DNA of 64,000 nucleotides from Kriegella sp963975415 (GTDB taxonomy: Bacteria > Bacteroidota > Bacteroidia > Flavobacteriales > Flavobacteriaceae), in the NCBI RefSeq assembly GCF_963975415.1, contig NZ_CAXBGN010000007.1:180997-244996 (forward strand), given 5' to 3'. Below are positions 37,159 through 46,999 of this stretch, piece after piece. A model generated the notes under the pieces. The model was not told where the DNA came from, did not search any database, and saw only the letters and a program-made list of their open reading frames with translations. Position numbers and translations under genes: made by a program. The first letter of the stretch is position 1. Each line of letters opens with the position of its first letter.

Positions 37159-39834
37159 ATGACCAGACTTTTCGTCGCAATTATTTTTGCAATGCTTTTT
37201 TCCATTTCTTGTGAGGATGCCAAGGAAACGGATTCAAAAAGCACCCAAGAGCTTGACCCAAAACTATCGAAGCTTAAATTACAGCCAGGTTTTGAGGCAG
37301 AACACCTGTATAGTCCTGCAGATAATGACCAAGGATCTTGGGTCGCCATGACCTTTGATGACAAAGATCGCCTAATTACAGCCGACCAATACGGCGCCTT
37401 ATATCGTATGGAAATTCCCCCTATCGGTGCTGATGATGTGACACCAACAATTGAAAAGCTTAAAATCCAGACCGGGGAAACTGTTGCCGATTCCGTTATT
37501 CAAATGGGGTACGCACAAGGTCTACTTTATGCTTTCAACAGCCTATACGTTATGGTCAACCACCGGGGCAACGACGAATTTGAAAAAAGCAGCGGTCTTT
37601 ACCGTTTACAGGATACTGATAACGATGACCAATATGACAAGATTACCTTACTAAAGGCGTTGAATGGCGCCGGTGAACATGGTCCGCATAGTATCGTAAT
37701 GAGTCCCGACGGAAAGACACTTCACGTCATTGCGGGTAATCATACCGACCTCCCTGAAATGGATTCCTATCGTTTGCCAAAAGTGTGGCAAGACGACAAC
37801 CTATTCCCCCAGGTCAAAGACCCTAGGGGTCATGCCAATGATAGAGGCGCTCCAGGGGGCTGGATAGCAAAAATCGACCCCGAGGGAAAAAATTGGGAAT
37901 TGGTGAGCGCCGGCTTCAGAAATCCTTTTGACCTTGATTTTAATGATGAAGGCGATATGTTCGTTTACGATAGTGATATGGAATGGGACTTAGGCATGCC
38001 TTGGTACCGACCAACCCGTATATGCCATGTAACAAGTGGTAGTGAATTCGGATGGCGTACCGGTAACGGAAAGTGGTCACCGGCCTACCCTGACAACCTT
38101 CCTGCAATAGTGAATATTGGCCAAGGCTCGCCAACCAATGTGGTGTATGGAAGAGGAGCAAAATTTCCTGAGAAATACCAAAAAAGCATTTATGCTTTCG
38201 ATTGGAGTTTTGGAATGATCTATGCCATTCACCTTACACCTAATGGCTCTTCTTACGATGGTGAACGCGAGGAATTTTTATCGGGTATTCCCCTGCCTTT
38301 GACAGATGGGGTAATTGGCCCAGATGGAGCGATGTACTTTATGTCGGGTGGTCGTAGGTTAGATTCCGACCTTTACCGAGTACATTATACCGGTGATGAG
38401 TCAGTTGCAGCTTCAAACGAAGCTTCCGAATTGACCGAAGAAAATAAAATCAGAAGACAACTTGAGGCCTACCATGAAGGACCAAAAGAAGGAGCCATAG
38501 CTTTTGCCTGGCCCCATTTAAACAGTGAAGACCGCTTTCTACAGTATGCCGCACGAATTGCAGTAGAACATCAGCCTGTACAAGAATGGCAAGCCAAGGT
38601 GTTGGCCGAAAAGGACCCGGTAGCCTTGGCACAAGGTGTTATCGCTTTGGCCCGCCATGGCTCAAAAGCACAACAAACCGGAATGCTCAATGCACTTTTG
38701 GGTGTAGATTATGCTTCACTTTCACCACAACACCAGGTTGATCTGCTTCGAGCTTTTGAACTAACGCTCTCCCGTTTCGGAGTGCCATCGACCAGTACAA
38801 AAAATAAAGTCATCAACTATCTTTCACCAAAATATCCGGCACAGACCGATGTATTGAATCAGTTGTTAAGTAAAACCCTTGCCTATCTTGATGACCCTAC
38901 AGTCGCCAAGAAAACATTGGCATTGTTAGAATCGAATACCGGTGAGAATGTAGACGTAATGGCCAACACGGCCACCGATGCCTCCGATTTGATTTTAAGA
39001 AACCCACAATACGGTATGGATATCGCCCTTACCTTGAAAAACATGCCTCCGGCCCAACACACCTACTACGGTATGGTTATTGAAGATGTCGACAAAGGAT
39101 GGACTCCCGAACTCCGAGAAAAGTACTTCAAGTGGTTTAACAAGGCATTTTCGTTCAAGGCTGGCAGAAGCTATATTGGTTTTATTGATAAGGCCAGAAA
39201 AAAGGCCCTGACCCATGTACCTAAGGCTAAATTCGATTTCTACGATAAAATGTCAGGTGCCGACTTATTGACAAGTTCGGGTAACGATTTAGCCGTTTCC
39301 ACAGTATCACCTAAAGGACCTAGACATAATTGGAAGGTAGATGAAATCGAGCCCTTATTGGCCGATGGCTTAAAAGGGAGAGATTTTGAATATGGTAAAA
39401 GTATGTTTGCCTCTACAAGCTGTGTTACCTGTCATACTATGCAAGGCGAAGGCCAAAACATCGGGCCCGATCTTACACAACTTGGTACTCGTTTCTCTCC
39501 TGAAGATATATTAAAGGCTATTATCGATCCAAATGACGTTATCTCCGACCAATATAACTCCACAGTATATACCCTAAAAGATGGGAAATCGATAGTGGGC
39601 AGGTTGATGAACGAAACCGATCAAAACTATGTAGTTTCCCAGAACCCTTACGCTCCCGACATTACACGTGAGATTGCCAAAGATCAGGTGACCGACATAA
39701 AAATGTCAACTGTGTCATTAATGCCCCCGGGCACCATTAATTCGTTAAACGAGGATGAACTAAAAGACCTTCTGGCTTACTTGATTTCTGGAGGCGATCC
39801 TAAAAACCCTATTTACACGGAGGCTAACAATTAA
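37159..39834 (+). CDS. PVC-type c-haem membrane dehydrogenase-like lipoprotein
   Basis: This 891-residue lipoprotein has its lipobox at FSISC (Cys18). The N-terminal part (about 40-415) is a six-bladed-type beta-propeller of the PQQ/soluble glucose dehydrogenase kind, with LVSAGFRNPFDLDFND and GPDGAMYFMSGG. A helical, HEAT-like middle follows, then a C-terminal cytochrome c domain with one CVTCH haem motif at 755-759 and distal methionines (for example MPPGTINSLNEDELKDLLAYL). Relatives are abundant in Planctomycetes and marine Bacteroidota polysaccharide loci. It probably oxidises a sugar at the cell surface; the substrate is unknown. Confidence 0.82.
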   Translation: MTRLFVAIIFAMLFSISCEDAKETDSKSTQELDPKLSKLKLQPGFEAEHLYSPADNDQGSWVAMTFDDKDRLITADQYGALYRMEIPPIGADDVTPTIEKLKIQTGETVADSVIQMGYAQGLLYAFNSLYVMVNHRGNDEFEKSSGLYRLQDTDNDDQYDKITLLKALNGAGEHGPHSIVMSPDGKTLHVIAGNHTDLPEMDSYRLPKVWQDDNLFPQVKDPRGHANDRGAPGGWIAKIDPEGKNWELVSAGFRNPFDLDFNDEGDMFVYDSDMEWDLGMPWYRPTRICHVTSGSEFGWRTGNGKWSPAYPDNLPAIVNIGQGSPTNVVYGRGAKFPEKYQKSIYAFDWSFGMIYAIHLTPNGSSYDGEREEFLSGIPLPLTDGVIGPDGAMYFMSGGRRLDSDLYRVHYTGDESVAASNEASELTEENKIRRQLEAYHEGPKEGAIAFAWPHLNSEDRFLQYAARIAVEHQPVQEWQAKVLAEKDPVALAQGVIALARHGSKAQQTGMLNALLGVDYASLSPQHQVDLLRAFELTLSRFGVPSTSTKNKVINYLSPKYPAQTDVLNQLLSKTLAYLDDPTVAKKTLALLESNTGENVDVMANTATDASDLILRNPQYGMDIALTLKNMPPAQHTYYGMVIEDVDKGWTPELREKYFKWFNKAFSFKAGRSYIGFIDKARKKALTHVPKAKFDFYDKMSGADLLTSSGNDLAVSTVSPKGPRHNWKVDEIEPLLADGLKGRDFEYGKSMFASTSCVTCHTMQGEGQNIGPDLTQLGTRFSPEDILKAIIDPNDVISDQYNSTVYTLKDGKSIVGRLMNETDQNYVVSQNPYAPDITREIAKDQVTDIKMSTVSLMPPGTINSLNEDELKDLLAYLISGGDPKNPIYTEANN

Positions 39835-39835
39835 A

Positions 39836-41065
39836 ATGAATACGTCAGTAAAAGAAGCTGGTCGTTATGTAGCCATAGACTACATGGTGCCAGCTTCTAA
39901 AATTACATCCGAAAATATCCCAGTGCGCACTCTGCTCATCCTCCTTTTCTTGGTAGGTGTTTTTGGATACGCCCAATCGAAGCCTTTAGTGTTTACCAAA
40001 AAATCGATTGCTTCAGAAAGTTATGAATCGGCCGGGGTCTTCGATGTCAACAATGACAATGTGCCTGATATCGTATCGGGTGCCTACTGGTACGAGGGAC
40101 CTGATTATCATAACAGACACTATATCGGTTCGGCAAAACGGTATGGCGAATATTACGATGACTTTTCGACCATTCCACTCGATGTCAATGGTGATGGAAA
40201 TATAGATTTTATTACTGGGGGCTGGTTTGGAAAACAATTGGTTTGGAAAGAGAATCCCGGTGATAACGGTGAATGGAAAGAACATCTGATTGCTGAAGTA
40301 GGTAATATCAAAAGTACCCGTTCTTGGGATATTGATGGCGACGGCATCATCGAAATCGTTCCGAACACACCCAATGATTCCTTAGTTATCTATCGCCTGG
40401 TATTGGATCATAATAAGAAGGGTGCCGGAAAATTCAGTAAACACGCCATTACCGGAAAACATGGCCATGGTCTAGGTTTTGGCGACATTAATGCCGATGG
40501 CCGCGAAGATTTGGTCGTTCCATCGGGTTGGATCGAAGCACCAAAGAATCCGTTTACCGGAGAATGGAAATTTCATCAAGACTTTGAGCTCGGTACGGCC
40601 AGCGTGCCTATGATTATTGCCGATATCAATAAAGATGGACTCACCGATTTAATCGTTGGTCAAGGCCATGGTTACGGGCTCCATTGGCACGAACAAACAA
40701 CATCTCAAAAAGATAAAAAAACAACCTGGACCAAACATGCCATTGATCCCTATAATTCACAATACCATAGTATGGAATGGACCGATATCGATCAGGATGG
40801 GGAAAATGAATTGGTGACTGGCAAGCGATACCGAGCCCACAATGGCAAAGACCCTGGCGGGAATGATAAACTCGGACTCTATTATTTCAGATGGACGGGC
40901 GAAAATTTCAGCAAGCAAATTATCGATTACGGTGCTTATGGCAAAGGAAAAGGTACCGGAGTCTATTTTAGCGTATCCGATTTGAACAAAAACGGAATGA
41001 AAGACATTATCGTAGCCGGAAAAGACGGGCTAACAATCTATTACAACGAACCAACAAAAAAATAA
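39836..41065 (+). CDS. FG-GAP/VCBS-repeat secreted protein
   Basis: This 409-residue protein has a hydrophobic export segment at about 31-46 ending GYAQ. A second in-frame ATG at 39884 would give a more usual signal peptide and may be the true start. The remainder consists of repeated beta-propeller blades with calcium-binding-type DxNxDxxxD loops, for example DVNNDNVPDIVSG, DVNGDGNIDFITGG, DINADGREDLVVP and DLNKNGMKDIIVAG. Such propellers bind glycans or support lyases. It is coupled to the haem protein gene (1-bp gap) and lies 5 bp before the DUF1080 gene. Confidence 0.8.
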   Translation: MNTSVKEAGRYVAIDYMVPASKITSENIPVRTLLILLFLVGVFGYAQSKPLVFTKKSIASESYESAGVFDVNNDNVPDIVSGAYWYEGPDYHNRHYIGSAKRYGEYYDDFSTIPLDVNGDGNIDFITGGWFGKQLVWKENPGDNGEWKEHLIAEVGNIKSTRSWDIDGDGIIEIVPNTPNDSLVIYRLVLDHNKKGAGKFSKHAITGKHGHGLGFGDINADGREDLVVPSGWIEAPKNPFTGEWKFHQDFELGTASVPMIIADINKDGLTDLIVGQGHGYGLHWHEQTTSQKDKKTTWTKHAIDPYNSQYHSMEWTDIDQDGENELVTGKRYRAHNGKDPGGNDKLGLYYFRWTGENFSKQIIDYGAYGKGKGTGVYFSVSDLNKNGMKDIIVAGKDGLTIYYNEPTKK

Positions 41066-41070
41066 AAAAA

Positions 41071-41874
41071 ATGAACCTCAAAACAAAGTATATGCGCTAC
41101 GCACTGGTAATTCTAGTTCTTATCGGTTTACAATCTTGCAAGGAGAAAAAGGAAAGTCAAACTACGGAAGAATCGACTACATTGGTCGACGACAATGATG
41201 GTTTTGAAGCAATATTTGACGGGGAGACCCTAGACAATTGGCAGGGAGACCCGAATTACTGGCGGGTAGAAAATGGCAATTTGGTGGGTGAAGTAACCCC
41301 TTCCACTTTGCTGCAAAACAATACCTTTATTATTTGGGAGGGTGATCAGCCCAGCGACTTCGAATTGAAGTTAGAGTTCCGTATTGCAGAAGCAGGAAAT
41401 AGCGGCATTAATTACCGCAGCGAAAAAATCGACACGATTCAATATGCACTACGGGGCTATCAGGCCGACATCGATGGCAAAATCAGGTATACAGGGCAGA
41501 ACTATGAGGAGAAAAAACGCGCTACCCTTGCCTATCGTGGTGAAAAGGCCGTTATTACTTCACAGGAAAATGCCGATACCCCAGGATCTTTGCGTGCCAA
41601 TGTCGCAAAAAATGCTTGGCAGAGCCGTGAAGTCGTCGAATCTCTAGGCGACTCCGATGAACTTAAAACAAAGATCAAAAGCGAAGATTGGAACGAAGCC
41701 CACCTCATCATCAAAGGAAACAAATTACAACATTACATCAACGGTATTTTGATGAGTGAAGTCATCGATGATGACACCGTAAACCGGTCATCTTCAGGTT
41801 ATTTGGGCGTTCAAGTGCATGTAGGCCCACCAATGAAAGTCGAATACAGAAACATTCTATTAAAAAAACTATAA
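41071..41874 (+). CDS. DUF1080 (3-keto-disaccharide hydrolase-type) lipoprotein
   Basis: This 267-residue lipoprotein has its lipobox at LQSC (Cys23 from the first ATG). The DUF1080 concanavalin-like beta-sandwich spans about 45-267, with FDGETLDNWQGDPNYWRVENGNLVGE at the start and GYLGVQVHVGPPMKVEYRNILLK at the end. Proteins of this family hydrolyse 3-keto-glycosides made by FAD- or haem-linked sugar dehydrogenases. Its place behind a c-haem dehydrogenase-like gene makes a keto-sugar role reasonable. Simple carbohydrate binding cannot be excluded. Confidence 0.82.
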   Translation: MNLKTKYMRYALVILVLIGLQSCKEKKESQTTEESTTLVDDNDGFEAIFDGETLDNWQGDPNYWRVENGNLVGEVTPSTLLQNNTFIIWEGDQPSDFELKLEFRIAEAGNSGINYRSEKIDTIQYALRGYQADIDGKIRYTGQNYEEKKRATLAYRGEKAVITSQENADTPGSLRANVAKNAWQSREVVESLGDSDELKTKIKSEDWNEAHLIIKGNKLQHYINGILMSEVIDDDTVNRSSSGYLGVQVHVGPPMKVEYRNILLKKL

Positions 41875-41907
41875 AGCAATACACCCCTTTTTTTTAGAGT
41901 AAATCCT

Positions 41908-43089
41908 TTATTTCCTTACCCAAAGTAACGGATAGCGTATGGGCATATTCCGTATAACTTCAGGGTTATCGAAATGAGGCTCAAGGGATTTCCATAAATC
42001 CAAATAGGCGGTCTTATTCAGTGCCATTCCTCCAAACAGGAACGACGGTTGTCTCACGGGCCATTCCTCCCAATACATGACATCCTCCTGAAAGGGCCAA
42101 CTGCTTTTATCTTTCACATAAGGATATAAAAACGAAAGTCCTTTGATCATACTTTTCCCGTCGGGCGTGACATAGGTGAACAAGTTTTCATGCTTGGTAG
42201 ACAGAACTTGGCAAAGCGCTGCCATTCCGTCAAGTACAAAAAGAGAATACCCATAGGGTTTCGTCCGCGCCAACTCTAGGGGAAAAGCGCCTCTATCGTC
42301 CATTTGATCAGGCAGCAAGGTTTCCTTATAAAAATTCCGGGCGAATTCTTTCTGTTGAGCATCGCCCACAAAATCAGCAAAAACGGCAACCTGCATGGCC
42401 CAACAAACACTGTGGTTGTTTCCATTATCACGTTCCTTCATGCCATAAGGATGTGTTGTAATCCATTCCAAGTAATCGGAAAACCATTTCCGTATTTCAA
42501 CCATCTCACCAACGGAAATTACTTTTGCGTCTTCGATCGCCTGAACCGCCAGAACGACTTCTAATAAGTGGATGGTATCGATAATACCGATGCCCCTTCC
42601 TGTCACAATTCCTTGAATCGCCTGGGCATACAGCAGATTGGGGTTCATTTTAGTGTCTTCATTAACAAACCACGCCTGTAAATGTGGAAGCAACTGTTTG
42701 ACATAAGCCTTATCACCGGTAACCAAATAGGCCGATGCCAAAGCCCCGGAAATCTGGCTCAAACGAATCATGGCCCTACGATGCGCCGTAAAGTTATCTG
42801 GGTTAGTCAAGCCATCTTTTCGAATATAAGGTCCATCAGGGTTTTGCGGGTCGGGCCACCAATAATCTCCCTCCGAATAAAAATCATGCAGCGTACCCGC
42901 ACTACGCTCACTATAATCATGGGTTACGGTAATAGGCTCTAAAGTGGCGAATTCCCGCGCCCTATCGACCACTCGGTTTCTTTCTATTTGAAAAAGATCA
43001 AAATCACTTACTTTATTTTGGCTTTTACATGGTGCACAAAACAATAATGTAACGGAAATAAATACCGATTTTATTAAACTCCTTATCAT
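41908..43089 (-). CDS. Alginate-lyase-fold secreted enzyme (PL5/PL38-like)
   Basis: This 393-residue protein has a signal peptide from ATG 43089 (an upstream in-frame start at 43134 is not favoured) and an alpha/alpha-barrel of the Alginate_lyase Pfam type. Landmarks are SEGDYWWPDPQNPDGPYIRKDG, the NNHSVCWAMQVAVFADF region with the Asn-His pair expected for catalysis, and DDRGAFPLELARTKPYGYSLF. Families with this fold cleave alginate or beta-1,4-glucuronan, so it may act on glucuronic-acid stretches. It is divergent from the sulfatase-GH78 gene. No activator repeat was found on its side of the gap. Confidence 0.75.
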   Translation of the reverse strand: MIRSLIKSVFISVTLLFCAPCKSQNKVSDFDLFQIERNRVVDRAREFATLEPITVTHDYSERSAGTLHDFYSEGDYWWPDPQNPDGPYIRKDGLTNPDNFTAHRRAMIRLSQISGALASAYLVTGDKAYVKQLLPHLQAWFVNEDTKMNPNLLYAQAIQGIVTGRGIGIIDTIHLLEVVLAVQAIEDAKVISVGEMVEIRKWFSDYLEWITTHPYGMKERDNGNNHSVCWAMQVAVFADFVGDAQQKEFARNFYKETLLPDQMDDRGAFPLELARTKPYGYSLFVLDGMAALCQVLSTKHENLFTYVTPDGKSMIKGLSFLYPYVKDKSSWPFQEDVMYWEEWPVRQPSFLFGGMALNKTAYLDLWKSLEPHFDNPEVIRNMPIRYPLLWVRK

Positions 43090-43191
43090 TTCAGGGATTT
43101 CGTTTTTCTTAAAAGTAGATTTACAAGATGACATCGATCGACCTTAAAGGTATATATTTATAGAGGAAGTGAGAAAGTTTATTTTTAAGAA

Positions 43192-43237
43192 ACAGGACGG
43201 CACAGGATACCCAATCATAGGAAATGGCTTAAGTTTG
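43192..43237 (+). promoter_or_regulatory. Tandem-repeat activator site and promoter of the sulfatase-GH78 gene (site B)
   Basis: Repeats ACAGGACGGC and ACAGGATACC occupy 43192-43211. After 18 bp a perfect -7 box TAAGTTTG is at 43230-43237. The predicted start of transcription is about 43244, 30 nt before ATG 43274. This rules out the longer open frame that begins at 43169. Confidence 0.78.
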
Positions 43238-43273
43238 ACCTACTTCAAAATTCTGCTTAAAAAATTAAAATTA

Positions 43274-46200
43274 ATGAATTATCAAAAATATAGTGCCCAC
43301 TTTATTCTACTCTTGTTTTTGGTATCGGGGCCCAAGTTCCATGCACAAAAGAACAAAGCACAAAAAGGTACTGACCGTCCGAATATCATATTTATCTTAA
43401 CCGATGACCAGCGGTTCGATGCACTAGGCTATGCGGGAAATTCATTGATTCATACACCAGAAATGGACGAACTGGCCAAGTCTGGCGTCTATTTCAAAAA
43501 TGCCATGGTAACCACCCCGATCTGCGCCGCCAGTCGTGCCAGTATTTTGACCGGACTTTACGAGCGCACCCACAATTACAACTTTCAAACGGGAAATATT
43601 AGGGACAGTTATATGGCTACCTCTTATCCTACCCTTTTAAAAAATAACGGCTATCACACCGGTTTTTTTGGAAAGTACGGTGTGCGCTATGACCATCTCG
43701 AAAAGCAATTCGATGTCTTTGAATCGTATGACCGCAACGGAGCCTTTAAAGACAGACGGGGCTACTATTATAAAACCTTGGGTAAAGACACGGTACACCT
43801 AACTCGCTATACTGGTCAAAAAGCATTGGATTATATTGATGCCGCCGATGCATCTTCTCCCTTTTGTCTATCACTCAGTTTTAGCGCACCCCATGCCCAT
43901 GACGGCGCCAAGGACCAATACTTTTGGCAAGAGGAATCTGATAAGCTATTGCAAAACACCACCATGCCCGGCCCTGCTCTTGGCGAAGACAAGTATTTCG
44001 AGCAACAGCCCAAATTCGTTCGGGAAGGCTTTAACCGTACCCGCTGGCATTGGCGGTATGATACCCCTGAAAAATATCAGCACAGTTTAAAGGGGTATTA
44101 CCGTATGATTTCAGGGATTGACCGAGAAATAGGAAAAATTCGGGAGCGTCTCAAAAAGAAAGGACTCGATAAAAATACGGTTATCATTCTAATGGGTGAT
44201 AACGGTTACTTTTTAGGAGAACGTCAATTGGCCGGAAAATGGCTGCTGTATGATAATTCGGTTCGTGTGCCCCTTATTATTTACGACCCAAGGGTTAAAA
44301 AACACCAAGACCTTGACGACATGGCCCTAAACATAGATGTGCCTTCAACTATTTTAGATATGGCCGGAGTAGCACAGCCCCAAAGTTGGCAAGGGAAGAG
44401 TCTTCTCCCTCTGGTTGTCGGTCAAAGTAAAAATTTGGAACGAGACACGGTGCTCATCGAGCATCTCTGGGAATTTGAAAATATTCCGCCCAGTGAAGGG
44501 GTACGCACCCAAGAGTGGAAGTATTTCAGGTATGTCAATGACAAATCGTTCGAGGAACTCTACAATCTTAAGAAAGACCCAAAAGAAATCAATAACCTAG
44601 CGAAAAATTCAAAATATACTGAGAAGCTCAAAGCCTTCCGTAAAAAAACGGATGACTTAACCATTGAACTTTCCGATAAATATTCAGCCGGACCTTCCAA
44701 TTTAATTGTTGAATGGATAAGAAACACAGCCGGGGTTATCATCATAGATTCCAAACCAGAATACGGGTGGGTGGTGCCAAACGGTGCAGTCTCACAATCG
44801 GCTTATCAAGTATTGGTAGCATCGTCTGAACAAAAGATAATTAACAACATAGGCGATATATGGAATAGTGGCCAAATAAGAACCGATGCCTCCACGGAAA
44901 TAGAGCATGCGGGAACACCATTAAAAAATGGAGAGACCTACTTTTGGAAAGTACGCATTTGGGACCAAGACAATCGGCTTTCTCGTTATTCAAAAAGTCA
45001 GTCATTCACCATGGGAAACCCAAAAGCCACGATCACTACACCCAATAGTTTTCAAATCGACAAAATAAAACCGGTCGAATTCGAAAAAAGAGGGGACTCC
45101 TATTTTATCGATTTCGGAAAAGCTGCTTTTGCAACCCTTGATTTTACCTATAATGCCCAAACGGAACACACGCTTACCTTTCGAATCGGGGAACAGCTAG
45201 CGGGTAAAAACATCAATAGAAAACCCTTTGAAAAAAGCCATATTCGATATCAAGAAATACAAGTTGAGGTAAAACCCGAACAAACCGAATACCAACTTCA
45301 AATAAAACCAAATAGGCGAAATACCCTGCCGGGAAAGGCACTACCGCTACCTGAAGGTTTTCCGGTTTTGATGCCTTTTCGATACGCCGAGGTTGACGGT
45401 GCCCAAGAATCATTGACTGCTGAAAATTTTACGCAACTTGCCCATCACAGTTATTGGGAAGATAATGCAAGCAGTTTCACAAGTTCAGATGATATTTTAA
45501 ATCAGGTTTGGGATCTATGCAAATATTCTATAAAGGCTACCACCTTTAACGGATTATATGTAGATGGTGACCGAGAAAGAATTCCCTATGAGGCCGATGC
45601 CTACCTGAACCAACTGAGCCATTACACCACCGACCGTGAATATGCCATCGCAAGACAGACCATCGAGTATTTTATGGAACACCCTACATGGCCAACAGAA
45701 TGGCAACAACATGTAGCACTCATGTTTTATGCCGATTATATGTATACGGGCAATACGGAGCTTATTGAGAAATACTACGATCAATTAAAATATAAAACAC
45801 TTTATGAACTTGCGAACGAAGATGGCCTGATCACTTCGACCAAAATGACCCCCGAATTAATGGCCAATCTCGGGTTTCCCAAAACCATGAAGGAAACTTT
45901 TAGAGACATTGTTGACTGGCCCTCTGCTGGCTGGGGCGGTGATCCGGCAAACAAAGGCGAACGCGATGGCTACGTTTTTAAGGACTATAATACCGTGGTC
46001 AATGCCTTTTATTATCAAAACATGAAAATCATGGCCGAATTCGCTACAGTTTTAGGGAAGACACAAGAAGCTTTAGATTTTAAATTAAGGGGCTTGAAAG
46101 CAAAAAAGGCTTTCAATGAAAAAATGTTTGATGCAAAGAGAGGAATTTACATAGATGGGATTGGAACAGACCATGCCTCATTACATGCCAACATGATGCC

Positions 46201-46807
46201 ACTGGCTTTTGATTTGGTTCCAGAGGAGCACAAGGCTTCAGTAGTTGAATTTGTTAAGTCAAGAGGAATGGCGTGCAGTGTATATGGTTCACAATATTTG
46301 ATGGATGGCCTATATAATGCTGGAGCGGCAGATTATGCCTTGGATCTATTAACAGATACCAGTGACAGAAGTTGGTACAATATGATTCGCATTGGTTCTA
46401 CGATTACGTTAGAAGCTTGGGATTTAAAATATAAAAACAATCTCGATTGGAACCATGCCTGGGGAGCTGTACCCGCAAACGCGATTCCCCGCGGACTTTG
46501 GGGAATTCAACCAAAAACACCAGGCTTTGGCATTGCTACTATTAAACCCCAGATGGGAGATTTAAAGAGTAGCACCATTGAAGTACCTACTATTAAGGGA
46601 ACAATCAAGGCAACCTATACCCACAAAAGCCGACGATTACAGCAATATACGGTAGAAATTCCCGCCAATATGGTCGCGGAATTCAACATCAAGGCCGCTG
46701 AAAATGATGTGGTCACGTTGAACGGGGAAAAGGCCAGTATGGCCTTCGGCTCCCTTCGTTTGACTCCCGGCACGCATCAAATCAATCTCGTCGTCAATTC
46801 ATTTTAA
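43274..46807 (+). CDS. Fusion of an S1 sulfatase and a GH78 alpha-L-rhamnosidase
   Basis: This 1177-residue secreted protein has a signal peptide ending KFHAQ (25). Residues 35-470 are an S1 sulfatase: IFILTDDQRFDA supplies the Asp44/Asp45 ligands, and the formylglycine site is Cys84 in CAASR, where the usual CxPSR proline is alanine. Residues 475-1177 form a GH78-type rhamnosidase: a fibronectin-like start with YFWKVRIWDQDNR, a catalytic (alpha/alpha)6 barrel with DGDRERIPYEAD and a beta-sandwich end. The fusion would desulfate and cleave sulfated rhamnose residues in succession. Start choice follows the mapped promoter and signal peptide. Confidence 0.88.
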   Translation: MNYQKYSAHFILLLFLVSGPKFHAQKNKAQKGTDRPNIIFILTDDQRFDALGYAGNSLIHTPEMDELAKSGVYFKNAMVTTPICAASRASILTGLYERTHNYNFQTGNIRDSYMATSYPTLLKNNGYHTGFFGKYGVRYDHLEKQFDVFESYDRNGAFKDRRGYYYKTLGKDTVHLTRYTGQKALDYIDAADASSPFCLSLSFSAPHAHDGAKDQYFWQEESDKLLQNTTMPGPALGEDKYFEQQPKFVREGFNRTRWHWRYDTPEKYQHSLKGYYRMISGIDREIGKIRERLKKKGLDKNTVIILMGDNGYFLGERQLAGKWLLYDNSVRVPLIIYDPRVKKHQDLDDMALNIDVPSTILDMAGVAQPQSWQGKSLLPLVVGQSKNLERDTVLIEHLWEFENIPPSEGVRTQEWKYFRYVNDKSFEELYNLKKDPKEINNLAKNSKYTEKLKAFRKKTDDLTIELSDKYSAGPSNLIVEWIRNTAGVIIIDSKPEYGWVVPNGAVSQSAYQVLVASSEQKIINNIGDIWNSGQIRTDASTEIEHAGTPLKNGETYFWKVRIWDQDNRLSRYSKSQSFTMGNPKATITTPNSFQIDKIKPVEFEKRGDSYFIDFGKAAFATLDFTYNAQTEHTLTFRIGEQLAGKNINRKPFEKSHIRYQEIQVEVKPEQTEYQLQIKPNRRNTLPGKALPLPEGFPVLMPFRYAEVDGAQESLTAENFTQLAHHSYWEDNASSFTSSDDILNQVWDLCKYSIKATTFNGLYVDGDRERIPYEADAYLNQLSHYTTDREYAIARQTIEYFMEHPTWPTEWQQHVALMFYADYMYTGNTELIEKYYDQLKYKTLYELANEDGLITSTKMTPELMANLGFPKTMKETFRDIVDWPSAGWGGDPANKGERDGYVFKDYNTVVNAFYYQNMKIMAEFATVLGKTQEALDFKLRGLKAKKAFNEKMFDAKRGIYIDGIGTDHASLHANMMPLAFDLVPEEHKASVVEFVKSRGMACSVYGSQYLMDGLYNAGAADYALDLLTDTSDRSWYNMIRIGSTITLEAWDLKYKNNLDWNHAWGAVPANAIPRGLWGIQPKTPGFGIATIKPQMGDLKSSTIEVPTIKGTIKATYTHKSRRLQQYTVEIPANMVAEFNIKAAENDVVTLNGEKASMAFGSLRLTPGTHQINLVVNSF

Positions 46808-46999
46808 ATAGTGCGGTTTTTAGTACAATGAATTTATAGGATTATGAAATGCTCATAAAGCTGAATTTCGTTACCTAAAGACCGTATTTATTTATGTTAT
46901 GCGATCAAAAAAATCGCAATTAAAAATCAATGTTGTTATTCGGCATTGTGCCATCTTTCCCCTGTTGACCCGTGTGGCGAAATTTCCTAATTTGCAGGT

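Noticed and set aside
43169..43273. 35-residue N-terminal extension of the sulfatase-GH78 frame
   Set aside because: It contains the activator repeats and the -7 box, so it lies upstream of transcription; a standard signal peptide begins at 43274.
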